A stretch of DNA of 64,000 nucleotides from Daldinia sp. FL1419. Taxonomy: Eukaryota; Ascomycota; Sordariomycetes; Xylariales; Hypoxylaceae. The translations under genes and the position numbers were made by a program. Of the stretch, positions 45,939 to 59,225 are shown in pieces. The DNA is taken from NCBI GenBank assembly GCA_025201765.1, contig MU623438.1:1-64000 (forward strand). Direction: 5' to 3'. The notes beneath the pieces are model-generated. The model ran no database searches. It was not told the origin of the DNA and saw only the letters and a list, made by a program, of their open reading frames with translations. How positions within the stretch are numbered: position 1 is the stretch's first letter; each line of letters starts with the position of its first letter.

Positions 45939-48900
45939 ATGCTGACTGAAGCTCGCCTGGGTCATGGGGCCTCTCACCTTGTAGGCGATGTCCCAGCCGT
46001 GTCGCTCACCCGGGATATCAGTCCTACACTAGCTCTGCACAGCACCATCAACATCCTCCTCCTTGAATGTGGAGATATTAGAAACCTATTATTCACTGTC
46101 CATAGTGACGGTGAGTTATATCCATATTATAACTTCGGAAGCAATCTGCTAATTCAATCGATGCAGAACGGAAATTAGATTTTACCTGCTGTGATACCGA
46201 CGAAACTGTCATTGGTAAGCTATCCCTTTTTTTCGTAGCACCCTATACGATACTACCTATCAGATATAACGCGAGTACTAATATAATCTTTTAAAGCTCG
46301 CAACATCCTATTCTTCTCACTCCTGGTGGAGGAAGAAGTCCCTGATGCATCCTGCCTCTGGGATTTATACTTCCATCCCTTTGTGGACTCCAAGTCGAGG
46401 CGCTTCATCCAGTCGCGAGCGACTGAGCTATCCAAGCTGTCAAACACCCTGAAGAAATGGAGAGCCTCTAAATTTGGAGCTAGAATCCGATTCTACGACT
46501 CAGCTACGCTGGCTGATGTCCACAACGTGTGGAAGGCTTGGGGAACTCCATTTCTCTCCGAGGCCAGAGGGGGGCACTGCGTCGAGCTTGAGAACGCCAA
46601 AGCTTCCTTCGCTGATGCCCTTAAAAGTGCTCGTGAAGCCGAGGCCGAAGAGATAATCCCGACAAACATCCGTTCGTGTTATCCTGTAATCACCGACGAA
46701 GCAAGGAATACCTTGAGTAGCCTCCATCAGCATTTCCTATTGTATGGAACCGTCGAGCTCAACGAGAGACTTCGCGACCAGAGTCAACTTCCAAATCCCC
46801 TTTTCACGACTCGGGACGGTCAGGTCATCATACATAAAGGCATAGATCCTCTTCACGGATTCAACCTTTCTCCCGCTTTCACCGAGTTTTGGTCGGAGAG
46901 CTTCTCGCGAGAGGTGTCCTTCGAGGCTCTCGTTCAAAGAACTGTCGATGAGGCTCACGCGCAATTCAGCCAATGGTCAAGATCCCTAGTAGCTAGTTTG
47001 CCCCGTGTTACCATGAGATTTGTCGTTGGGGATTCCCTCGCCTTTGCACATACGCTTAATGCTATTCGCAAAACGTCCCTGTCGGGCAGCGCGGTCGTTA
47101 ACACAGCAAACTGGTATCGACACCGATACAACTTCCAGCCCATGGTCCTGGACGGGCTGAATTCTAGAACCAAAGGGGCTGCCCTAAAGTTCGACGTGAT
47201 CGACACGTCAACTCTCTACAATACAGTCGGACCGATCAACCTTCTAGTAGCCGTATCGCCCCTCATCTCCCATCGCTCAACCTCCGCTGTTATCTATACC
47301 GAGGTGATTGGAATTAACCGCAAACTCCACGAAAAGTTCCTAAAGACTCTGTTCTGTGGGCGGGTAAAAACTTTCTCTATACTGGTCGGTCTATTACCCG
47401 TAGAATATTGGACCGGAGTTACTTCGTTCTCGACCCGCGACGAGAGAATGTCCGGTTTGCAGTTTAGGAATCCGCCGGATATTGTAGGAGAGGGTGCCGA
47501 AGAAGCCGCGGCTCGTAGAATTGACTGTCATTATGAACAGGAGCGCTGGGGAATACGCTGGAAACGTCAATTCTGTGATGGGGATGGTATAACCGGCTCT
47601 TCTGTCGGGCTACTGAGACTTGACCTAAGCAACGTAGCCGAGGTTATGGCCAACGTCTTTGGATTCATGTTTTCCCACGCCAACGAACCCCATAGCCCCT
47701 CGCAGGACTTTTCATATAACGTCGCCAGTTTCGGGGCGTTCCTTAAGCTTATCGTGACCCGAGTTGATGGCATAACCGAAGATTTATTGTATCAAATCCG
47801 TAAGCTTATTTCCGACTATGAACTATGCGGACAGCAACTATGGGAGACGTTGACTTACTTCAACATGTTTGGTTTGATCTCCGTAGACACCCTTGCGGGG
47901 AGTCTGGACAAATACAGCCCACCCGCTCCGACTAGCTATAGGCCGACGAAACTAAGACCGAAGCCGGCCTGGAAGTATTGGCAAAACATTTCGCCCATCG
48001 TATGCATTACTATTAGGATTGATCGACGAGTGTTACCGTGGACTACCAACGATGACCCAAACCTGTGCCTTTCGACTTTCAGCTGCTTCGTTAAATGGGG
48101 TTTCTCGGACCAGAGAGAGATTTTTCGCACGTGCCAACTAGGATTCGGTAACGTCCAACCACAAGGTAGCTGCTTCGACGAGTCATTCAGCATTTCCATC
48201 GAAGAAGATCCTCTAGGCTGGAAGGGGAACTCCCCATTAGTTGCTTCGTTCTACGTGCCGTCCTGCTGTCTCGAGGCTTTAGAAGCGGCACTGGTCGGCA
48301 GCCGCATTGATGGCGTAGACCTCCACGTCGATTGTATACACAACGACGAAGACATATTCATCACTCCATACGCCCCTAGCCAGCACGGGCTTCCGTTTAT
48401 TCCTGGCTTTATGCCCCCGAAGTTCATGGACTATACAAATCTAAATCCAAACACGACTAAGGCCTTAATAGCACCACCGGACTCGACAGGACAAATGACA
48501 AGTCGGGACAACACGAAGTATCATATGGCCTTTAAGATTGGAGGATTGACGCCCTGGAATATCTCATATCTGGACTTGGAGGAGTGCCCCGTTATAACTG
48601 TCCCGAAGAAAAACGCCAATCCTCCTGAGGACAGATTCTTTTGGCTTTGCAGGCATGTGGACTATGAAAGGTCGCCCCAAGAATTGGAACTAGGCGATAA
48701 CTACCGTCTACGCCATGCGAGGGAGTTGGAAGCCCATTTAAACTACAGAAAAACATTCTACACAATCGTGATGGAATTTGCGACCAAGTGTCAACGCTTA
48801 TTCGTCCTCCGAGGTAGGAGGCCTAGCTTCAAAATCTTGGTATACAATCTACGCCTCGATCCCTCAAGCCGTGCCGTAGTCCTCGACTGCGGCGTCATAT

Positions 48901-49163
48901 TCCCGGACGTCCGTGTCGAAAACGGTAAATTCATACTCCATGCCTCTACCACGATTCAGTCCAGCGAGGAAGAGCTACAACTCTGGGAGCATAATATGCC
49001 ATTCTACATCAAACGGTGCAAAACACGCTCCCGTCCCCACAGACGCAGTGAATCGCCCGTAGAGCGCATTGGTTGGCGAAGATTGGACGATCTACAAGAA
49101 TTTACAGTTCGCGCGGCTATCTCGCCTCCCTTTTGGTCCCCCTTCGGTGATCGTCCTCGATGA
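45939..49163 (+). CDS. DUF4470-domain protein, large
   Basis: Exons 45939-46110, 46167-46214 and 46297-49163 give 1028 residues. The first two exons and the start of the third rebuild the DUF4470 (PF14737) signature: INILLLECGDIRNLLFTVHSD, then KLDFTCCDTDETVIARNILF. The GCGD-like glycine strand resembles a nucleotide-binding turn. The rest is a long, mostly ordered region with many aromatic residues and no transmembrane spans. I see no C-terminal MYND zinc finger, which some relatives carry. Function is unknown in the family. The start is inferred: ATG 45939 is the first Met in frame before the motif, and an upstream exon is possible. Confidence 0.82.
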
Positions 49164-51517
49164 TGCTATGCCCAAGCCAATAAAATACCTATATATTGGG
49201 TGCTATACTGCAATTGCCATTAGAGCAACTCGTCCATTGTAGAGAAATGTTCCAAGATTAATGGAAGAAGATGCACAGGAGATTGTGCAGGAAGCATGCT
49301 ATATGGCGAAGGCAGGCTTGACAAATGAAACTTGGCGGGATTAATATAGACGTATATTCGGGCGGCCAGGAGGTCTCGACACTAAAGCAGGGAAAACACG
49401 TCACCCCCCCCCCCTTTCTTTTTCTTTTTCTTATCATTCTCCTTTCTCTCCTCCCCAGGGGGAGGTCATGCGAAGAACCGAATAAAACGATCGGCTATTC
49501 GCGTTGATCTCGTTATTTCCATGTGTACCTTAGGCAGGCTGGGAATTTTACGAAAGCATCGACGTTATTTGCCAATGCTCTTATTCGTGCTGTTAAGCCG
49601 GTTTAATAGGTCGTTGCCATACAAGTATTATTTTCTAGTGATTTGCCACGTAGTCCTCCCTCCCTCCCGCTGATAGGTTTTAATAGGTATGATTTTACCC
49701 CCAGAATCGAATGATAACTACATCAAACCGGCGAAAAGTAAGCAGCAACTTACCACCAGAAAAAAGTGCGACGTTGTTTGAAATGTTACCGCCGCGAAAG
49801 AATGCAATAATTTGATGATTGCGAGGCCGCAAAGGGATCCGAAATGTTTGTATCCTGATAGCAGAAATCACCAGCTACCTAAATAGTTACAACAAGGGGA
49901 TGATTCAGTCCACATACAAGACAGCTATCGTTCCCCAAGATATGAAGCCCCAGAGTCAATGGTTCCTAATTAGAGACGACTGGTTTGGGTCTTGTTATTG
50001 ACGGGGAAATCGGCACCATAGGCGACTAAAGAGGCCATCTCCCAGGAGTTAATGTTCTGACACTATCCCGTCTTCCCAATGCTGTAACTAGTAGCACATC
50101 TTGGTCACGCTCGATCATAATGATATTTATACGACGAATGGAGAAGATCCCGGGGAAGCACCGTAGTACCGGATGCGAAGTCGCGTTAAATCGCAAGCAA
50201 GCGACGTACGTGTAAGCCATTCACAACAAGCGCTTCTTGCGCTTGAAAAGAGCTACCCTGCAATATATCCATGCAGTATGATAAGCATACAATCAGCATC
50301 GAAACGAAGAAAATAAACAGAGACGTTCAATCGCACACAATATTATAGTGCCATTTCGCGGAATCGGTCATATTCGCGGACTGCCAACATGGCAGCAGAT
50401 GTTGAACAAACCAAATCGTAGGATGAGTAGTACGAAATGCTGTACCGTATTATGTAAGACCAAGCATCTGGGGGTGCTCAATCTCGAGTTCATGATTGGA
50501 CTTCTCTGAGTGCCTTGATGTCTGTCACACTAGTCTGAAACTGGCGACTTTTCTCTGCTTACTTGAGTAGCTTTTAGTTGATAAGATCTAACTTGAGTAT
50601 AAGCTACGCTAAGGTGATAATAAGTTGAGACGATGTATCGTGAATCGGTCGAAAGCCTTGTAAGGAAAGACGATGAGAGGCTCATGGCCTTGGTAGGTAC
50701 CTAGTCAAGATGATGTAGGCGACATAAGCGGTGCAGTAAGCTTCGAGGAAAAATGGTAGTAATATTGAATTGAAGGCTCTAGGTTGCAAATAGAAGACGA
50801 AACTCGTAATCGGCCGTCCACTATTCATGTCCTGATACCTGCTGACCTTTGTCAAAACGTTATTACAACCAAGTGTGCATATCTAAGGTTACTTATCACC
50901 GCTTTAATTGGCTTCCCTCAGGGGTGAGGGAAGGATGCTACGAAAGTGGAAAAAAAATCCTCGATAGGGGTATTCAACTCACAAATATAGACCTGCTCCG
51001 GCGTGAATGCGTGAAACAGTCTTGTAAGAAGAGCTCGGTACCGGCAAGGGGGGGATACTACAATGTGATCCAGACACAGTACTTATCCCCAAAAGAAAAT
51101 CGAGCAATAAGAACCAATACCAACGTGCGAGTTGTGGATATCCCATGTCTTGTAGTATACGCAGATGGGAGATGCTTATTCGTCCTCGTGGAAAAATGGG
51201 GCGTGTAAGTGAGGCGAACCTGCATCCCTTGTGTATGTATGCACCTACCGGACCACTGTCGCATTCGGGACTAAGATATGGAAGACCGGGCAACATAAAT
51301 ACACGGCTTTCGAAGCCTCTCTTTCACGTAGAAGGCGGTGTGGGGATAAAATATAACAGACTTTTGGTAGTGTTGCGCTGTTGCTCAACTGTCGACCCTA
51401 AGCTTACGAGGCGCAACTGCGGCTAGGCTCCTCGCATAAATAGACCCTCCCGACCGACTTCGTGTTGATCTTGGATGCTTTCATGAAAAATCATTTTGGC
51501 CAGTATACATTCGAAAG
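49164..51517. other. Intergenic, no supported gene
   Basis: About 2.35 kb after the DUF4470 gene. Frames at 49325, 49819 and 50849-51426 overlap on both strands and show no domain or splice partner. A C-run followed by a CT tract is at about 49404-49460. Confidence 0.55.
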
Positions 51518-52019
51518 ATGGCAGCCTTTCCTATGAACAAATATTGGATTCCACATCTAGACATCCACAAGAAGGTCATCACTCAGGAGCTCCAATACTA
51601 TCTAGGGCCGGATGCCACGGTTAGACCGTACACTCGAGAAGTAGGATTATCATAATAATGAAGTGCGAGCAACATGTTGACTCATGCTTTAGGGAGAGGA
51701 CGGTTTCTTAATTTCAACACCCGGACCATGCTTGACGGATGTAGGGCACCCTGCTCTATCGTGAATTGTGTCGGCATTAACCTGGGCACAGGAACAAATC
51801 GACGACATTTGCTTAAAATCGAAGGAGATGTGGGAGAAGCAGGCTGCTGCGCGCTCGCAATTGAATCCCGAAAAACCACTTAAGCGACCACTACATCAAC
51901 CGATTTTAATTTCAAGGGGATCTGGAGAGGGATCGAAACGCCGCGGAAAAGACAGAAGAAGCCATAATTCTCGACGACCATACGACGATAAAAAAGGAGG
52001 CGAGATGTCGCGGAAGTGA
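51518..52019 (+). CDS. Small conserved-looking hypothetical protein (three exons)
   Basis: Exons 51518-51640, 51693-51740 and 51792-52019 give 132 residues, all joins in phase 0. The order is MNKYWIPHLDIHKKVITQEL, YYLGPDATVRPYTRE, GEDGFLISTPGPCLTD, EQIDDICLKSKEMWEKQAAA, PLKRPLHQPILISRG and a basic R/K/S tail. The middle exon of 48 bases links the two larger ones only when both introns are removed; without splicing only a fragment is visible. It resembles short fungal hypothetical proteins I have seen with the same IPH...VITQ and EQIDD..LKS pattern, but I know no function. The basic tail suggests a nuclear or nucleic-acid-linked role; this is inference. Confidence 0.72.
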
Positions 52020-53062
52020 AGTTTAGCAAGTTTGCGAACTGTCTGGGGATGCAGCAGATCGTCGATGTAACGCAAATGCGCCGTGAGACACGCGGAAGCG
52101 CGATGCAAAGGGCTCGAGAACGTGCGTTCCACCGGCGCGCGGGATTTCGGCGGCTCCAAGTTGGTCGAGAAAGGATTGTTCCGAGATTGAAAGCTGCAGC
52201 AGGGAGTTATCCTCCAGCGAGGGTTTGACATCTGGCATTGCTGAAGCCTCTGTGGATCCCAGAAATTGAAATGCGATAGTTCAATGGTTGTCTGCATACA
52301 TAAGGCATTCAACCTGCCGCAACAATCCAAAGAAGCTTAAGCTTATTTTGGCGAGACCCAGTCCCCAATTGGCTTACACCGAGCATCTTACTCCGTGGTT
52401 CTGTGCATGTCATGCAGAATTCGTGCAGGTAAGCGGACCATATCATCTAGAGTCGAGACGTTTAGGTAGATATAAGGCTCGATATAACCCCCCTTTTTTT
52501 GTTTATTCGGCCTAACTACCAATAAACGGAGTTTACCGAGTAACCAACAATATCTAAGGTCTAAAGGTCGCGACCAGCCGAGAGCGGAGCTTTTGTGAAG
52601 TAAGGTAGTACCGGAGATCGATCGGAGCTTATCTTTTGAAGAATAACTGCGTTTCAATTGTGTTTAGCTTTGCTGAGTTGGCATACAAGCCAGGGTTGGC
52701 TGCGATAGCTCTTGGCATAGACTTCGAATATCTGCAAAGTCCATCGACAACTTCACCGGCTCGTCATCTGCGTATAAATCCGCAGTAAGCAAACTCTTCA
52801 CTAGGAAGCATCCCACGATAGGTGTCAATTTTGGCGATACAATGGTACCGAATAGCAGATATATGCTACTAATGATCTGTCATATGAGGAGGTATTGACT
52901 CGCGGTTATATTTTCCTGGTTGGGAAGAGTGCAAGCATAGTAATATGAACGGTTCTAAATGCACGTAGATCCTAACTTGTTCGACGAGCATCATTTAGAC
53001 CTTCAGCCCGCTGACTTAAGGATCATGATATGAATGGCTCCTTAAGCATGGTATGCATATAT
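52020..53062. other. Intergenic, no supported gene
   Basis: About 1 kb. Overlapping frames on both strands at 52016-52657 have no domain. Confidence 0.55.
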
Positions 53063-53671
53063 CTAGGCCTTCTGCAATGGCCGCTCAATCTCAGAAATGA
53101 GCGTGCTCTCGTATGACGAGATGTCGAGGTCACGGGCGGACCAAAGAACGAGTACCTGAACCCCAATGTTTTCCGTAGAGGATCCTACCGTGGGTTTAGC
53201 GAATGTCTGGTTGATGTAAGTAATGTAGCCGATTATATGGACCCATTGACCAATATCCGTCTGTTCGGAGTTGAGGTTCTCGAGAAGAAGTGTAACATCA
53301 GCGTTGACTTTAACTTTGGTACTCCTAGGATACTCATGCTGAAGAGTCAATGTGGCTGAATGAGTCGAGTACCCAGTCACACTAAACAATATCATCAGTG
53401 CACACTCCCGTACGAGAAGGCTCAGTAGGTCAAGGATCTTGTCTGACCGCCTCTGAAATTTAGAGAGCTGCTGTTACCAACTTTACAGGATCCAAGCGGC
53501 CGCAGATATGGCGGCGGAGTGTTGCCAAGGTTATTCTCAAATAAAATGAGGAGAAAAGAGAAAAAAAAGCAAATGGTCTTACCACCCAAGAAACCTGACT
53601 TTATCGCCCACGTGCCTCGTAGAAAGATGCGACAGGAGACAGCGTATAGATGGAAGAGGTCCATTAGACAT
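53063..53671 (-). CDS. TEN1: CST telomere complex subunit Ten1
   Basis: Two exons, 53671-53583 and 53381-53063, separated by a 201-base intron, give 135 residues. The short first exon encodes MSNGPLPSIRCLLSHLSTRH then VGDKVRFLGC, and the second continues VTGYSTHSATLTLQHEYP, VNADVTLLLENLNSEQTDIG, QWVHIIGYITY and VQVLVLWSARDLDISSYE. This is the single OB fold of Ten1, which with Stn1 and Cdc13/Ctc1 caps telomeres and controls C-strand fill-in. The fungal ETDIGQWVHIIGY...LWSA.DLD pattern and the length of about 135 residues match the family. The longer open frame on this strand over the first exon is an out-of-frame shadow. Confidence 0.82.
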
Positions 53672-54509
53672 TAGTTTAGAGTAAGGAAATATATTCAACA
53701 CTGAAGAAGAAGTTGGGTATAGTTAAAAAGAGGTAAAGGAGAAGAAGAAATCAATTGGTAGATAGCATTCACTGACACAAGGAGGAGAGGGTTTTCTGTA
53801 AGTCGGGAATTGGACCTATCGGTACCCAAGTACAAACGGAGTCGGCATTAAAAGTAAAGCTAAAGCGATCTATTGGTCAACTTGGCTCATAGCCTTATCA
53901 ATCAAATGCCCTTGTCGCCAGGTACATCACCTAGGTACGATACCTAAGGTATACACATACCTACCTCCGTGACGCGCGGGCTAACCTTGGAAGTACTAAT
54001 CGGGTTTAGGTAGAAGCTTACGTACCTAGGTAGGTACTAAGTTACTAATCCGGCAAAACACCGGTTACGGCCCCCCCCAAAAAACGATCAGGCGTTAGTA
54101 CTCAGATAGGCACGTTTATTGCCCCCCTTGTCCGTTCCAGGTCGGCTGCGGCGTCATCCAATCCATTCTGCTACTATTCTGCTACCTGATCGACCTAAAG
54201 CGTAAACCACTTGCATTATATCCATTTATCTGCCCAGACCTCAACAAAGTAATCTCGTGACAGTTACAACTCCCTTTCGCCATTTCGACATCGCCTAAGC
54301 TTTCGCCTCTCGAGTAACACTATCGACCGATAAACCTTTTCAGGTACAATAAAAAGAAGCGACGTCATCTGTTCAACTACGATATCACTGTGATTCTACC
54401 CCGCGATCGATATCTCACCGGCTATTACATCTGAACCCCTATTCAGCACGTACTGATCCATTCTTAATACTCAATCAACTTCGAGTCTGATAATCATTCA
54501 TTGTTCGCG
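53672..54509. promoter_or_regulatory. Bidirectional intergenic region between TEN1 and SNF7
   Basis: About 840 bases between divergent starts, with GTACCTAGGTAGGTAC-type motifs near 54020-54040, a C-run then A-run near 54070-54085, and a CT-rich leader before SNF7. Confidence 0.5.
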
Positions 54510-55367
54510 ATGTCCGGCGTCTGGGCCTGGTTCGGTGGTAGCGCTGCTCAAAAGAAAAAAGATAGTCCGAAAAATGCGATTCTCGGCCTACGGTCGCAGC
54601 TTGAGATGCTGCAGAAGCGCGAGAAACATTTAATGGCACAGATGGAAGAGCAGGATGCCATCGCTCGAAAGAACGTCAACACGAATAAGAGTGGTAAGTT
54701 TTGGTTTATCGATGGAACCCCGCCGGTTCAAACTGACACGCAAGCGAATAGCCGCAAAGGCCGCTTTACGGAGGAAGAAGGCACACGAGCACAGCCTCGA
54801 GCAGACGATATCGCAAATCGGGACGCTAGAACAACAAATCAACGCCATCGAGTCGGCTAACATCAACCGCGAGACTCTTGCCGCGATGCAGAGAGCGGGA
54901 GAAGCGATGAGGGATATCCACGGCAAACTTACGCCAGAAAAGGTCGACGAGACTATGTACGTGGCTCTCCAATTTAAACTTGGACTGCATTCGGTGTACG
55001 TGGCAACTTACCAGGGTATATTAGGGACAAACTCCGAGAACAGAACGCGTTCAGCGAAGAGATCGTCGCGGCTATCACGAATGCGCACCTCGGCGAGACG
55101 GTGGACGAGGAGGACTTGAACGAGGAGCTGGAGGCGATGATGCAGGAACAGCTCGACAAGAAGATGCTCGAGTCGGGTACCGTACCTGTGTCCGATGCTA
55201 TTCACAGGATGCCGGCAGTCGGGAACCAAGAGAGTAGGCCTCCACTTCCCCTAATGGATTACCTTCTCTGCTAATATTCTCAAATAGTTCAAACCAAACC
55301 ACAAGCCGTTGCAGAAGACGACGACGAAGCAGAATTACGCAAGCTGCAAGCCGAGATGGCCATGTGA
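54510..55367 (+). CDS. SNF7: ESCRT-III subunit Snf7/Vps32
   Basis: Four exons, 54510-54693, 54752-54956, 55025-55233 and 55288-55367, give 225 residues. The start is MSGVWAWFGGSAAQKKKDSP. A basic N-terminal half with coiled-coil helices follows (LEMLQKREKHLMAQMEEQ, AAKAALRRKKAHEHSLEQ, IGTLEQQINAIESANINR), then KLTPEKVDETMDKLREQN, an acidic GETVDEEDLNEELEAM region and the C-terminal helix AELRKLQAEMAM, which fits a MIT-interacting motif for Vps4. Snf7 polymerises on endosomal membranes to drive intralumenal vesicle budding, and in moulds it also feeds the Rim/Pal pH pathway. All four exons join in phase and the length is normal for the family. Confidence 0.94.
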
Positions 55368-58300
55368 ACGAGCTAATCAACCCGTCTGCTTGCCTTCGTG
55401 TTAACTATCGCGGCCTTGGATTCTAGTGAGGGGGAGTAGTAATAGTGAAGTCTAGAATGGACCAATCGTAGGAGAAGGGGGCGGTCTCGATATATCCGAG
55501 CTGCGCCGCAACCAGGGCTTGGATCAAGAATACCGGTCTAAGTGAGTTGATAAGATGCATAGCAGTCTCTTTCGAGTCTCGATTTTTTTTCTCCGTTCCT
55601 GAATTACGGCGTTGGCGTTCTGAGACTATGGTACTTCATTGGCAGTTACATAATTTTTTCAGTACGTCCAGTCGGTGGATGGGACATGGGGAGTCTATCT
55701 AGGTACATAAGCTTTGCTCGTAACAATATTACCGGCGTAAGACCTTTCTAAATATCCACGCATGTCCCTGTTTTGGTGGTTCCCGCACTGGTACCTTGTG
55801 GGTGCTTGATATCTCTTCCATACATAAAGTGGTTTATGCCGTGTGATTAGGAGATAGGTCGTTTCTTCCATCCAACCCCTCCCCTCCTCCGATGAAACTA
55901 AAGACTCCTTGCGTGTGTAATGTTTATTAAAGTCAAGTGCGTCAGATAATTATATATATATGCCAAGGGAAGCCGTCCAGTTATAGAATCCCGTGAATAT
56001 AAGACTACCTAGTAGAGCTTTTACATCAGCTAAATAAGTCTACTCTTGAGAGAGCCAATAAACCTAGGTCGGTATATCATCTTCATCAGATTCGTTGGTT
56101 GTTTCCTATTCACGAACACATCTCTCTATATCGAGCATATAATTATCCCAGCACGAAAGACATATTTGTGACAGCCAGCATCGGATGCCATCTGCAGTCA
56201 CATGATAACTGCGATGTTAAGTATCGTATTTGAATTGCTTTTTCAAGGAGAACTACGTACATATATATATATAAATGTAAACAGTCGTAATTAATCTAGT
56301 TTGGTCCATAGAAACTTCAATCATTCGTCATTTGCGACTAAGCAGATGTAAATCCCAATCAGAAATACAGAATTATTAGAATCGTCATAGTTCCATCCTC
56401 TTTCCACCATGCCAGATCAAACATGGGGTATGTCCCCCTCATATAGACAAGAGGGACTAATGCTATGTGTTCTAGGTGGCCTTCTAGGTATAAAGAATTC
56501 GGTCGTAATTGAAATCGGTATTGATCCATATTACTTCCAAGCCAGCCAAGCAGACCGTCCGCAGTTTCTCCATACTGACTCCCCTCCAATCATTATCCGT
56601 TCCATTCGTAAGGTTATTCCGAATATATCTCGTGCGACATGTTGTTTGGTGCCATGCAATTGTGATCCTCAAGCCGCTAGTCTTGCTCCTCCATGTCCGG
56701 GTCCTTAACCCCGAGCGAGAAAACCGGCCGTAACATCGAAGCGGTCCCTCAAAGTCTCTTAAGTCTGTATAATGGTCTCACCACAGACGGCTGCCGTGAT
56801 GATAAATATATTTTGGAGGATTACTGCATGAGACCCGGATGCAGTAGTTAATGATTATGTTGTAAGCTCATGAGCAGAGCATATCGCTGTGTTTCATATC
56901 TTCGGCTGTCTATCAATTCCAATTTGGGATAATGATAGCAGTAGCAATGTTGAGAGATTAATAGGCAGTAGTCTATGGCGACAGATATATGCCAGAGCTG
57001 CCAAGAGAGGATGATTATCTGCAGAGTTTGACTTAAGAATCGAGCATGCTCAGAGATCGATCAAAGTGTAGCCCGATATCAGACTCCAATAGCTTTCGAA
57101 ATGGTCGTTCCTTTCCACCATAGTTAATAGAAGCCTGTCAGCCAGAAATTAGTTTCGCGTTACAAATGAGTAACTTGATAATACATGCATACAATTATCT
57201 TGGCACATACTATATTTCGACCAAAGCATTATGGTTGTAGATGGTGTTCCGGTTGGTAGTTATTTAGGTTTTATAACGAGTTTGGGATACTATAATTGAA
57301 GTTGACGGTGATCAGTCACTCGGTAGGTAAGATCACGAACGGTTTCTTCATCGCCCCGGGTGCGTTGCATCGAGCCGCGCTTTGGCGGCCTTCCATGTTC
57401 GGCCGTCCAACCCCGGAGATCAGATTCGATGGAAGTTAGATGAGGGTGGTTTAGAAGGAGGCGATCCAAGATACGCTCATCGGTAGGTGAAATGATGTCA
57501 GACAAGTCCTCCTCGAAGAAAAGAGTTTTGTTGATAAACCAGCTATAGAGTTAAGGCCGCTGAGGTTTGAGAAGAGCTCATTTTATAGTACTTTAGGCTT
57601 CAATAGAGAGTAATATTTTTATACCGTGCAGTAAGATACGTAAAACCGAGCAAGTTGGTATGTCGTGGCAATATAGGTTGGAGCCTCTGACAGTTGGTGC
57701 TTCGTACTTTGTACTTTGGATAATTTGAATTAATATGATGAAAATGGTAATTTTCTTTTTCTTTTTTCTTTTCCCGAATCAATATTACTAACATAATGTT
57801 AGAAATAGACGAAAGTTTAGAAGTACGAGAACAATATCTTAGCAAGAGTGATTCATGTGTCCAAATCTTGCTAGCAAGAAGAATTCCTCAAAGTTCAACA
57901 GAACGTGGTCCACAACAAAGCCAACCAAAGGGCGCTTTCCTCGAAGATCTCTGTAGATGACAGTAGAATGATATGATTAATGCTTACCTGATATTCGTGT
58001 TCTCTAGTAGATGTAGCCTAGGTTCTTGGTCGATGTAGTAAGTTTGTAAGGTGTAGATGATATTTGATGATATTTCTCAAGAGATGGAAAATAATCTTTG
58101 TTATGATTTAGAAATAAAGAAAATGAAGTAGTCACATTGAAGCGAGAAGGCAGCAACTACTCGCATTAGGCAAACGGGCAGGTAGGTAGGTTACTCCACA
58201 TAGAACTCGGGGCCAAGGTCTAAGCTTCCTGTTACTAAATCATCGTTATGGGTTACAGGTAAGGGCTGGTGCATTATTCACTAAGATCTCAGCACCTTCT

Positions 58301-59225
58301 TTATTTATCTACCTAGGTAGGTCACTAATCTCTCTTTGCATGACGCATGACGTACGCTTCAGGTATGTAACTAACTACATGAATTTGAACCCGAGCTGGT
58401 GACAACATGTATCTAACTTTTCGACGTGTGTAGGTAGGTACCTAACTATACACCCAGGTAGTAGTTTAGTTAAGTGATACTTCAGGTACTTAGTATACTA
58501 GAGGACATTGTATCTTACGTTAGGTACAAGTTGCATACCTAATGTAGCATCAATGCTAGGTATGTTCTATTAATTTGGGTCGTACCTAGGCTGTAAGTTG
58601 TTCTTTCTCCAAGTGGCCTGTATAGCCTATAAGGCACACTCATTATCCTGTAGCTGTTTTCAGGGTACACGCGAGCTTAAGGTTCTAGTAAAATGCTCTA
58701 CGAGAAGCAGTAGGGATAAGGGTAACAATCATAGCGGCAGAAAATATCGGTAATTAATTTTGCGTTTTACTCAAATACCTATCTTAGAACTGATATGTTA
58801 GCAATAACCTGGAATGAATGATTGCACATAATATTTCATATGACTCATAGCTAAAGAAAGGTGGTGGACGAAGCTCTCGATATTCTTGTTGATATTGGCA
58901 TAAACGTGAGTCCAAAGTCGCTATACCGGGCATATAGCACTGACAGTCTTAAATAGACAAGGGTAATAGGAGTTAGTATGAGATGGAAGCAACTAATAGT
59001 TAGTAGGAAGGATTATTCCTATCGGTGCACTCGCCATAACACAGATTCTGAAAATTATTACAGTTTTCCGTCACCCGCAGCAAGAAAAAGGGGGGCAAAG
59101 AAAGAGACAGACATAAAATAAGATGCTCACATTCTAATCGTCTAGCCTTTGAAGTAACCAGGTACCTATTTCCTAGGTAGCTTATCAAAGGCCCTTTATT
59201 TATAACCCCATCTCTTACCATATGC
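55368..59225. other. Gene-poor region
   Basis: About 3.9 kb after SNF7. Short frames at 56359-56733 and 57600-57845 lack domains. A minus-strand frame at 57290-57542 is listed separately as doubtful. TAGGTACC-type runs cluster at 58311-58322, 58431-58453 and 58555-58562. Confidence 0.55.
57290..57542 (-). CDS. Doubtful terminal exon of an unknown small protein
   Basis: After a possible acceptor (CTATAG) at 57543 the minus strand is open for 83 codons to the stop at 57290. The content looks protein-like: WFINKTLFFEEDLSDIIS, PTDERILDRLLLNHPHLTS and TAEHGRPPKRGSMQR. I could not find a convincing first exon; a GTAAGC donor near 57986 on the same strand hints at one further upstream. It could equally be a decayed gene fragment. 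I do not recognise it. Confidence 0.25.

Noticed and set aside
50849..51426. Cluster of overlapping 70-120 codon frames on both strands
   Set aside because: No consistent phase, domain or intron structure; likely chance openings.
53422..53664. 80-codon minus frame with MDLFHLYAVSC start
   Set aside because: Out of frame with the Ten1 first exon and runs through its intron; the alternative frame starting at 53671 gives a family match.
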